From positions 1 to 18,500 of the forward strand of contig CAILKC010000589.1 in assembly GCA_903834675.1 (NCBI GenBank): 18,500 nt of DNA, in the 5' to 3' direction. The notes beneath the pieces were generated by a model. That model saw only the letters and a list, made by a program, of their open reading frames with translations. It did no database searches and was not told the origin of the DNA. Each line of letters starts with the position of its first letter. The stretch's first letter is position 1. Position numbers and translations under genes: made by a program. Shown here piece after piece: positions 8,246 through 14,711 of this stretch. Source of the stretch: an uncultured Victivallales bacterium (GTDB taxonomy: Bacteria > Verrucomicrobiota > Lentisphaeria > Oligosphaerales > JAFGRS01).

Positions 8246-9386
8246 TGGCGCCTGCCTTCATGTACTGGAACACCTGAATCCGGCCGTTGTAGGTGTCGCA
8301 GACCCAAATTCGGTCGTTCTCATCGATGGAGATGCCACCAGGGAGCGCGAACTGACCGGGGCCGGGGCCCTCGCCGCCAAAGGAGAGCAGCAGTTCGCCG
8401 ACCGGGCCGAAGATCTGGATATTCTCGAAGCGTGCATCCACGGCGTAGAGATGTCCGTCGCTGTCGAAGGCAACGCTCTTGGGCAGAGCCAGGTCACCCG
8501 GGGCATCGCCCAACTGCCCGACCGCGGACAGTGGCTGGCCGGCGGGCGTGAGCGCCTGAATGCGCCCGTTGCCGGAATCCACGACCCAGAGCGTCTGGCC
8601 GCGGCAGGTGATGTCCACCGGGAAGTTGAACTCCCCTGGCCCCGTGCCCCGCTTACCGATGACGCGGCACAGACGCCCCTCGCGGTCGAAGACCTTGATG
8701 TCGTGCGTGCTGCTGTCCACGATGTAAACGGCGGCAGCCTCAGGGTCGTAGGCGGCAGCGACCGGACGCTGCAAGACGTCGGGCGCGGTCAGGGTGCCGA
8801 GAAAGGTGCCGGTGGCGGCGTTCAGACGGTAGACTGCGCCTGCTTCCGAGTCGCAAACGAGGACAGAGTCGTTCGGGCCGAGAGCCACCCCGACCGGACT
8901 GAGCAGGCGGCCCTCGCCAACCTGATCAATCCGCTGGTACGAGCGGCGGTTCAGATCCAGAACGTGGACGCAACCCCCGCCCGGGTCCGCAACCCATAGC
9001 CGTCCGCCTGCCGTGGCCACGACGTCGCGGGGGCCGTGCAGAGACGGCGGCCGACTCCCACCGACGAGAAAGCGCAGAAGTCGCTGGCGCAGCGGAACCT
9101 CCGGGTTCAGGTCCGCCGCCGAGCGCAACTGGCCGACGTACCGGACCCGCGCCGGCGCGCCGTCCGCGGGCCAGACCAGGGCGGGGTCCGCGGGTGCGAA
9201 CAGCGGTCGTGGCGTGGAGCACCCCGTGGCCATCATGAGGCAGAGGAGAAGCGCCGCTGCCAGCGGGGGCCGGTTCGGCGTCTCTGACCTCCTTGGGCCG
9301 GGCGCCAGCGAAGCGGTGGCGCAAGCCCTGGCGGCGTTGCGGCTGCCGGCCCCGTTGGCGCTGGATGTCCGCTGGCCTGCTTGCAT
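8232..9386 (-). CDS. NHL-repeat six-bladed beta-propeller lipoprotein (second of two)
   Basis: A 384-residue lipoprotein whose lipobox MATGC places the lipidated Cys at residue 56. After it come about six NHL blades (about residues 118-378), with blade signatures such as LWVADPGGG, VYIVDSSTHDIKVFD, LWVVDSGNGRIQAL, LYAVDARFENIQIF and IWVCDTYNGRIQVF. NHL propellers bind protein or ligand partners; none here shows catalytic residues I can name. The ATG overlaps the barrel gene stop as TGATG, favouring this start, but it lies 55 residues before the lipobox and has no ribosome binding site. A strong AAGGAGG sits inside, 6 nt before an in-frame ACG (Thr-36) that would give a normal-length lipoprotein signal; the true start is therefore uncertain. 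It is a paralogue of the protein at 12200-13489. Confidence 0.88.
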   Translation of the reverse strand: MQAGQRTSSANGAGSRNAARACATASLAPGPRRSETPNRPPLAAALLLCLMMATGCSTPRPLFAPADPALVWPADGAPARVRYVGQLRSAADLNPEVPLRQRLLRFLVGGSRPPSLHGPRDVVATAGGRLWVADPGGGCVHVLDLNRRSYQRIDQVGEGRLLSPVGVALGPNDSVLVCDSEAGAVYRLNAATGTFLGTLTAPDVLQRPVAAAYDPEAAAVYIVDSSTHDIKVFDREGRLCRVIGKRGTGPGEFNFPVDITCRGQTLWVVDSGNGRIQALTPAGQPLSAVGQLGDAPGDLALPKSVAFDSDGHLYAVDARFENIQIFGPVGELLLSFGGEGPGPGQFALPGGISIDENDRIWVCDTYNGRIQVFQYMKAGANATP

Positions 9387-11404
9387 CAGAAGTCTCGCAC
9401 CAGTTTGAAGCGGATGGTTGAGGCTGTCTCTCGCCGCGGGTCGTCGACGTAGTGATTGAACTCATAGCTCAGCCAGGCGCTCACCTGGTGCCAGGTCCAG
9501 CGCAGCGAGAGGTCGACCTCGATGCCCTTGTCGTCGCCGTTCACGGAGTCTTGTTGGTCGCGGTACAGCATCGCACCCTGCAGCATGAGGCTAGCGGAGA
9601 GCGGCTGCCTCAGCGTGGCGGAGATGGTGCGGTTTGCGATGGTGCGCTCGTCGGGAGGTTGGTAGGCCATCAGGCTCCATCCCGCCCCCACCCCCAGGCT
9701 GGTGCCCCAGTCGAAGCGCCGCGACCACACCGCGTTCACCCGGTAGGCGTCAAACGACGCATGCGAGTCCTCCGTTTCGTATTCCGCCGTGAGCTGGATA
9801 GCCCCCGGCGAGTAGCGCGCGCCCACCAGGCGGCCGCGGCTGTTGTCATCCAGCGTCGCGGTGCTAGGCGTCGTGCTCTGATCCTGGCGCGACTCACGAT
9901 AGTAGAGGGATAGCCCAAAACCGAAGTTCTGGCCGACCCCATAGGTCTGGCGGGTGGTGTCGGTGGTCGCCGAGCTGGATTGGAGCACAGAGTACTCGAC
10001 CCACACCGTCTCGCCAGCGCCAATCCAACTGCCGAGCGGGCGGTGGATTTCGACGCTGCCGCCGAATTCCAGGATGGTGTAGTCTCGGTACAGTTGATAC
10101 GTCTGAGTCAGGTCGAGCTTGGTGATGACGATGCTGCCGACGTCAAGTCCGGAGTCGTTGAGGACGATGACATCCAGGGGATTGAAGGTCCGCTGCTCAC
10201 GGCGTAGCGCCTGGAAGCCTCCGGGACTGTCCCGCTGATCATGCTCCCAGCGGATGCCGTAGTGGGCGGTTAGGGTCCCCCAGGGATTGTGCTTGCTATA
10301 GGCCAGAGAAGCTCCCGCCTCCAGTTCATCGTCGCGGGCCGCGGGGTCGTAGTCGGTTCGGCGGAGCACGCCGTCGAGCTTGGACACGAGGCTCTGAAAG
10401 AGGAGGTGCTGGACCCCGGCGGAGACCTCGCCATAGCGGTCCCCGGAGCCGCTGCCGCCGGTGCCTGGGCGCGCCTGGTCCCCGAGTTCCAGGCCGTACC
10501 ACGAACTCAGGTTCCCGGTGTGCTCCAGGTGCAAGCGTTGCCGCCACTCCATCTCGGTGTAGTTAGCGGGGCCGGTCTGGTCGAAATACCGGGCCTCCGA
10601 GCGCAGCCGGTAGCGGTCGCCGGGGCCGAACTCGACGTCGTTGCTAAAGTCGGCGCGATGCACGGCGTAGTCCAGGTTGGACGAGGCTTCGGTTACGGCC
10701 TGGTAGTCGTAGCTCAGGGCGATGTCCCCGACGGCGGTGTCGGACCAGCCCGTCTCCAGGCGGAGAGTGTCGTCCTGCTGGGTTGAGTCGGGCTGCCCAG
10801 CGTGCGAGCCCTGAGAGTCCGTCTGCGAGCGCTGCAAGCGCAGGCGGATCGGAAGCACGGTGCTGCGGTACTGCCAGGCCAGGCCCTCTGTCTCCACCTG
10901 CTGCGAGACGGCCCGTTGAAAAGTCCGGCGCTCGAGCGCCTGGAAGCGGCGAGCAAAGAGGGTCAGGGGGTAGTCTTTCTCCTTGAGGAAAAGCAGGCTC
11001 ACATCGTAGTCCTCCGCCGTGCCATTATCGCGGCTGGACTGGCTTTCGAGGGGGCCGACGCCGCTGAAGCGCTCCTGGATGAGACCGAAGCGCCCGCCCA
11101 GGCCAAATTCAAGGAAGTTGGGGTGGTAGACATAGCCGCGCGTCTGCAGCCGCAGGCTTTCCTCGAAGAACACATCTTCGGTGCGGTTCTCGCCACCCCC
11201 GCTGTAGGTCTCGCTATCGTTCTCCAGGGTGATGGCCAGTTCCAGGCTGCCTCTAACCTCGGTCAAGGCGACGCCCCCGACGTCGCGAGGCGTCGCGCTG
11301 CTGGGGCGGACCCACAGCGGCCAGGCAAGCAGGAGCGCCAGGCCCCAGCGGACCAGGCCTGGCCGCCACCCAGTCCGCATGGCGCTGCCGGGGGTCACTC
11401 TCAT
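9386..11404 (-). CDS. Outer-membrane beta-barrel protein, putative porin of an electron conduit
   Basis: About 672 residues. A Sec signal peptide (hydrophobic GLALLLAWPLWV, likely cleaved near SSA-TP) is followed by long stretches of alternating polar/aromatic strands such as DYDVSLLFLKEK, DIALSYDYQAV and WLSYEFNHYV. The chain ends KLVRDF with the C-terminal Phe expected for recognition by the Bam machinery. I see no cysteine in it. Its size and place between heme-protein genes match the barrel of porin-cytochrome conduits, but I cannot assign it to MtrB/PioB or a Geobacter Omb family; the N-terminal CXXC of MtrB is missing. The ATG at 11404 overlaps the preceding stop as ATGA. GGGAGG abuts that ATG and is better placed for a GTG two codons later (11398). 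The frame is open back to 11458. Confidence 0.87.
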   Translation of the reverse strand: MRVTPGSAMRTGWRPGLVRWGLALLLAWPLWVRPSSATPRDVGGVALTEVRGSLELAITLENDSETYSGGGENRTEDVFFEESLRLQTRGYVYHPNFLEFGLGGRFGLIQERFSGVGPLESQSSRDNGTAEDYDVSLLFLKEKDYPLTLFARRFQALERRTFQRAVSQQVETEGLAWQYRSTVLPIRLRLQRSQTDSQGSHAGQPDSTQQDDTLRLETGWSDTAVGDIALSYDYQAVTEASSNLDYAVHRADFSNDVEFGPGDRYRLRSEARYFDQTGPANYTEMEWRQRLHLEHTGNLSSWYGLELGDQARPGTGGSGSGDRYGEVSAGVQHLLFQSLVSKLDGVLRRTDYDPAARDDELEAGASLAYSKHNPWGTLTAHYGIRWEHDQRDSPGGFQALRREQRTFNPLDVIVLNDSGLDVGSIVITKLDLTQTYQLYRDYTILEFGGSVEIHRPLGSWIGAGETVWVEYSVLQSSSATTDTTRQTYGVGQNFGFGLSLYYRESRQDQSTTPSTATLDDNSRGRLVGARYSPGAIQLTAEYETEDSHASFDAYRVNAVWSRRFDWGTSLGVGAGWSLMAYQPPDERTIANRTISATLRQPLSASLMLQGAMLYRDQQDSVNGDDKGIEVDLSLRWTWHQVSAWLSYEFNHYVDDPRRETASTIRFKLVRDF

Positions 11405-12120
11405 CCTCCCACGCTTCTCAGCAGATGCCGGCGCGGTCCCCCGTGCGGTAGGTGGCACGAGATGCAGGTGCTGTCGGTTAGGGAGGCAGCGTCGCGGTGG
11501 TGGTCCCCGGTCGAGAGGTCGGCCGGGACGTGGCAGCGGGCGCAGACATTAGGCCTGGCGCTGAGCAGCAGATGGGGACCGTTCGAGAGGTGGGGCTCGT
11601 GGCACTCGAGACAGGCGTTGACCAGCACGGGGGCATGCACGAAAAGCACCTCCTTGGAGAGGTCCTTGTGGCAGTCGTAACACAGCCCCTCGGCAACTGA
11701 CTTGCTTAGCCGTTGGCCCTGCCCGCCGGGGTCGCGGCCGTGACACGGGCCGCACTGGAAATCCTGGTAGGGCTTGTGGTACTGGCGCGGCCCCGGCCGG
11801 GACAACGGCGCCACGGGAGCGCTTGGAGCCGCCGCCGCCGCGCTGGCAACCGGCGCGGTGAACTGAGCGGGTAACGCGGTGGGATCGGGGACGCCATCAA
11901 AGAAGAACGAGAGCGTGCGGTAGCGGGTCGCTGGCGCGCAACCGGCAAGCACAGAGGCCAGGAGCAGGACGAGGACCACGGCGCCCCTCAGAACCGGCCG
12001 CCCCAGGGCAGACTGCGCCACCCGTTCCACTCGGTCCGCCCGTTGCCCAGGCCGCACGGCAGGAAGGGCCCGTCGGCCTGGAGGGTTGGGGCGTTGGTAG
12101 GTGTGGGGTGGAAAGGCCAT
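11401..12120 (-). CDS. Pentaheme c-type cytochrome lipoprotein
   Basis: A 239-residue outer-membrane-type heme lipoprotein. The lipobox LAGC puts the lipidated Cys at residue 61, followed by a short SFFFDGVPDP segment, an Ala/Pro-rich linker, and five CXXCH motifs at C123, C147, C170, C193 and C219. Two of them continue as CHEPH and CHLPH. A signal of 60 residues is too long, so translation may begin at GTG-31 (12030) or GTG-34; neither these nor the ATG at 12120 has a clear ribosome binding site. The stop overlaps the barrel start (ATGA), so the two are probably made together in fixed ratio. This fits a heme lipoprotein docked in or on the barrel. Which side of the membrane it faces is unknown. 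Confidence 0.92.
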   Translation of the reverse strand: MAFPPHTYQRPNPPGRRALPAVRPGQRADRVERVAQSALGRPVLRGAVVLVLLLASVLAGCAPATRYRTLSFFFDGVPDPTALPAQFTAPVASAAAAAPSAPVAPLSRPGPRQYHKPYQDFQCGPCHGRDPGGQGQRLSKSVAEGLCYDCHKDLSKEVLFVHAPVLVNACLECHEPHLSNGPHLLLSARPNVCARCHVPADLSTGDHHRDAASLTDSTCISCHLPHGGPRRHLLRSVGG

Positions 12121-12199
12121 GAGGGTTCGTCACGTATCCGTTCTGCCAAAGCCTATCCGGGGCTGGCTTGACGCGGCCGGGTCTGAGCCGGGCTCTGGG

Positions 12200-13489
12200 T
12201 CACTTGCCGCCCGCCTTCCCCGGCGCGCCCGGCACTGGCCCTGCGTCGCGGTTCCCCGCCGCGGGGGGGGCGTCTTCGGCGGGCTTGCCCAGGCTTTCCC
12301 GGGAAGCGTCCGGCCCGAAGCTGTCCGTCGTGGGGGGAAGCACGGGCAAGGCTTGGATCGTGCCCTCGGCGGGGACGTATCCTTCAGGAAAAGAGCCGAA
12401 GGCGTAGACGCTGACCCGCCGCGCGCCAACCTGACTGGTAACAAACACCAGGTAGTCCACCGTAAATCCCGGGTAGACGTACTGCTGGAAGAACGGGATG
12501 GAGGTCCGGTCGACGGCAACGGACGCCGGCAGCATCAGCGCCCCCGGCCCGTCTCCAGGGCCGCCCAGATGCATCAGCAGTTGCCCCTCCGCGTTGAACA
12601 TCTGCACCAGCTCCATGGCGGTTTCCACCACGTAGACCACTCCATCCGGTCCCACGGCGAGGCCCTTGGGCCTGGCAAACTGCCCGAGACGGCGCCCGGC
12701 CTCTCCCCGTTCCCACACCAGGCGCCCGTCACCGGTGTACTTCTGCACCCGAAAATTAAGGGTATCGCTGACAACCACATCGCCATTCGGCCCGACCGCG
12801 ACGGCGGTCGGAAGATTGAGTTGACCGCTCCCACTGCCGAAGGCGCCGAACGCACGCAACACCTTGCCGCTGCGCCGCTCCAGCACCACCACCTGGGGGG
12901 TCTTGTCGTTGTCAAGCACATACAGCTCATCGCCACGCACGGCGACATCCACCGGCCGACCCCCGTCGGGCAACGGGAAGGCGTTCACGTAGGCATCATC
13001 GGGGCCGAAGACGACGACCTGCTGTCGGAGGGTATCCGCGACGAACGCGAAGCCCGCCTCGTCGACCGCGAGGTTGACCGGCTTCCGCAGCCGACCGATC
13101 CCGCGGGTGCCGAAGGAGGTAAAGGTCCGCTCGCGAAGATTCAGCCGCACGATCCGATTGGCGGCGGTATCACAGACATACACGACTCCTTCCCGGACCG
13201 CGATCCCGTGCGGTCGGCCGACCCCGCGGGCATCCAGCCCGGCCGTATCCTTACCGATAATGAAGGCCTTGAAAGCCCCCTTTTTCGGTTCGATATCATC
13301 GGCGCCGTTGAGGGCGGTGAGGAACTGGACCCGCGGTCGGTCTGGAGGTACGGGAAAGAACACCGCTGGCCGACTCGTGCTGGCGACCCCGTGCTGCGGG
13401 GCGCCGGTGCGGCACCCCGTGGCCGCCAGGGCGATGGCGGCAGTCACTACGAGAAGCCATGCGCCCTGGCGGATCTGATCCCGTATCAT
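12200..13489 (-). CDS. NHL-repeat beta-propeller lipoprotein (first of two)
   Basis: A 429-residue lipoprotein with a compact signal peptide and lipobox AATGC (Cys-26). The start at ATG 13489 is supported by AGGGGG 7 nt upstream and the ideal signal length, although the frame is open to 13564. Six or so NHL blades follow, for example VVYVCDTAANRIVRLN, FAFVADTLRQQVVVFG, LYVLDNDKTPQVVVLE, VVVSDTLNFRVQKYT and VVYVVETAMELVQMFN. A Pro/Ala/Gly-rich tail ends the chain. The segment before the first blade (FFPVPPDRPRVQFL, then ADDI) matches the corresponding piece of the second NHL protein (WPADGAPARVRYVGQL, then AADL), so the two are paralogues. It lies 144 bp after the tetraheme gene and 79 bp before the pentaheme gene. 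Partner or ligand unknown; a scaffold for the cytochromes is inferred. Confidence 0.88.
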   Translation of the reverse strand: MIRDQIRQGAWLLVVTAAIALAATGCRTGAPQHGVASTSRPAVFFPVPPDRPRVQFLTALNGADDIEPKKGAFKAFIIGKDTAGLDARGVGRPHGIAVREGVVYVCDTAANRIVRLNLRERTFTSFGTRGIGRLRKPVNLAVDEAGFAFVADTLRQQVVVFGPDDAYVNAFPLPDGGRPVDVAVRGDELYVLDNDKTPQVVVLERRSGKVLRAFGAFGSGSGQLNLPTAVAVGPNGDVVVSDTLNFRVQKYTGDGRLVWERGEAGRRLGQFARPKGLAVGPDGVVYVVETAMELVQMFNAEGQLLMHLGGPGDGPGALMLPASVAVDRTSIPFFQQYVYPGFTVDYLVFVTSQVGARRVSVYAFGSFPEGYVPAEGTIQALPVLPPTTDSFGPDASRESLGKPAEDAPPAAGNRDAGPVPGAPGKAGGK

Positions 13490-13610
13490 GCAAGCACCCC
13501 CTGGCTGCACTACACCCGGAGCGAGCGGCGGTTTGCCCGGAGTTCTTGTTGCTTCCGGCGGCACAACATACAGCCCCGCACAAGCCCTGCGAACCAGCGC
13601 TGCGCCTCGG

Positions 13611-13623
13611 GGGCCTCAGGCCC
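13611..13623 (-). other. Intercistronic GC hairpin after the tetraheme gene
   Basis: On the minus strand GGGCC-TGA-GGCCC begins 10 nt after the tetraheme stop codon. It has no T-run, so it is more likely to be an RNA-stabilising or processing hairpin, or a leaky terminator, than a true terminator. It would allow the first cytochrome to be made in excess over the rest. The remaining 120 bp to the next start show nothing else clear. Confidence 0.3.
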
Positions 13624-13633
13624 GATCTTCTCC

Positions 13634-14257
13634 TTACTTTACGTGGCAGGTGAGGCAGAGAGCGCTGCCCGTATTGTTGACGGCGAGTAACTTGTCCATC
13701 CCTGCGCCGTTGTGGACGTCATGGCAACTGGAGCACTCCACCCTGCCGCCGAACAGCAGCTTGGAGACCGCTGGCGTCGCCGAGGGGTCCTTCAAGCCGC
13801 CGTCAGCGGTTGCCAATGCCGTGTTGTAGACAAAGCCCACGGGATGATCGTTCGACAGATCGTTGCCGACTTTGGTTGACCCGGAAAGCATGGTCGTGGT
13901 CGTGGGGGTGGTGCCAAAGTTGTCCAAGGCCACGGTGCCATCATGGCAGCTCAGGCACAACTTGCTGACCCCCGTGATGTCGGGCGCGCCACCCAGAGCG
14001 CCCTGAAAGGTCGGGCTCACGGTGTTGGAGTAGACGGTGAACGTCGTGGTTGTCTGGGCGTGATTCCAGAGCGGCGCCGAGGTGACGCTGGCCATGCCGT
14101 TGTGCGGCGTATGGCAGGGCCGGCAGATCTGCCCACCGGAGTTCCACGCGCTGCTGCTGAAGTCATGCTTCGAGCCGCTGATGCCGGCGGCCTGAGCCAG
14201 GCTGCCGACGAAGGTCAGCGTCGCCAGGCTAGTGAGTAGTGCGATGAGTCGGTTCAT
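13634..14257 (-). CDS. Small tetraheme c-type cytochrome, doubled-CXXCH type
   Basis: A 207-residue soluble, exported cytochrome. A Sec signal peptide (residues 1-23, ending LAQAA-G) is followed by four CXXCH motifs at C45 (CRPCHTPHNG), C101 (CLSCHDGT), C175 (CSSCHDVH) and C201 (CLTCHVK, two residues from the end). DLSNDHPVGF between hemes 2 and 3 supplies a likely distal His. There is no lipobox, so a periplasmic electron shuttle is the simplest role. The ATG at 14257 gives an ideal signal peptide, with AAGGAAAGG about 11 nt upstream; the frame stays open 52 more codons. It is the first gene of the six-gene block, and its four-heme layout matches the first four hemes of the last gene. Confidence 0.93.
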   Translation of the reverse strand: MNRLIALLTSLATLTFVGSLAQAAGISGSKHDFSSSAWNSGGQICRPCHTPHNGMASVTSAPLWNHAQTTTTFTVYSNTVSPTFQGALGGAPDITGVSKLCLSCHDGTVALDNFGTTPTTTTMLSGSTKVGNDLSNDHPVGFVYNTALATADGGLKDPSATPAVSKLLFGGRVECSSCHDVHNGAGMDKLLAVNNTGSALCLTCHVK

Positions 14258-14413
14258 GGTCTTGGATGCCTTTCCTTGGGGATTCGTTTGCTGCGGTGAC
14301 TCGTTGGGACTCCTCGGTTCCAGCCGCGCGCACTTCAGGCACACGTAGCCGGTCTCCTTCGGCGCCCTGCTGTCGGCGCCACCCAGGTCCTCCAGACCTG
14401 GCTCATGGTGGGT
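14258..14413 (-). other. Coding-like in-frame leader of the tetraheme gene
   Basis: Between an in-frame TAA (14414-14416) and the tetraheme ATG there are 52 sense codons. In a 32-codon stretch read by eye, 29 third positions are G or C, more than the background suggests. The translated piece includes KETGYVCLKCARLEP, with a zinc-ribbon-like CxxC. No ATG or good start lies upstream; a GTG at 14344 is possible. It may be the tail of a decayed gene, an N-terminal extension, or chance in GC-rich DNA. Confidence 0.3.
14361..14401 (-). promoter_or_regulatory. Two adjacent hairpins in the 5' leader of the cytochrome block
   Basis: Read on the minus strand, CCAGGTC-TGGAG-GACCTGG (14401-14383) is followed 2 nt later by GGCGCC-GACAGCAG-GGCGCC (14380-14361). 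If transcription starts near 14463, both lie in a leader of about 200 nt ahead of the first cytochrome gene. They do not match a riboswitch class I know. Confidence 0.35.
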
Positions 14414-14469
14414 TTAAGATCTTGATCTCAGGTCATACCCTCTGTCACATTGTGGTATACGACGCTGGT

Positions 14470-14499
14470 ATTCTACATACGGTTCCGTCGCGGTCACAA
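14470..14499 (-). promoter_or_regulatory. Candidate sigma70-type promoter of the six-gene cytochrome block
   Basis: On the minus strand TTGTGA (14499-14494) and TAGAAT (14475-14470) are 18 bp apart; the -10 matches 5 of 6 consensus bases and the -35 matches 4 of 6. They sit in the most AT-rich part of the window (about 14410-14525), between GC-rich coding regions and upstream of the first cytochrome gene. Confidence 0.4.
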
Positions 14500-14607
14500 G
14501 AATATTATTTACATATCATTTATGACCGCCTACAGCGGTTCTGGCGGCAGGGCAGGAGGCGGCGACAGGGCCAGTTCAGGCGTGCGCGGCGCTCGACGGC
14601 GCGACGG

Positions 14608-14642
14608 CGCGAGGCGGCGCGCGTCCGGCGCGCCGCCTCGCG
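14608..14642. repeat. 15-bp perfect inverted repeat downstream of the SGNH gene
   Basis: CGCGAGGCGGCGCGC and GCGCGCCGCCTCGCG flank a 5-nt loop, giving a very stable hairpin 70 bp past the SGNH hydrolase stop and just before the AT-rich promoter island. No T-run follows on either strand, so it is not a classic intrinsic terminator, but it could insulate the upstream genes from the cytochrome block. The 14540-14711 stretch around it is extremely GC-rich and holds no convincing gene. A weaker hairpin, ACCGC-CTACA-GCGGT, is at 14525-14539. Confidence 0.6.
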
Positions 14643-14711
14643 AACCACGCGGGAGGGCGAACGGCCCCAGGCGCGAAGGGCGCCCGCGAGCCGCGGGTTC
14701 CGCAAGCGCCT

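Noticed and set aside
13490..13633. Possible c-di-GMP-I (GEMM) riboswitch before the first NHL gene, because of GGGCAAACC on the minus strand at 13538-13530
   Set aside because: The conserved GACGCAAAGC segment and the tetraloop-receptor pairing are missing; one short match is not enough, although such riboswitches do occur near cytochrome genes.
14361..14445. Possible TPP riboswitch in the cytochrome leader (CTGAGAT and CCAGGTCTGG on the minus strand)
   Set aside because: The core ACCTGATCTGG and the CCAGCGTAGGGA-type segment are absent, and a thiamine switch would not fit the downstream genes.
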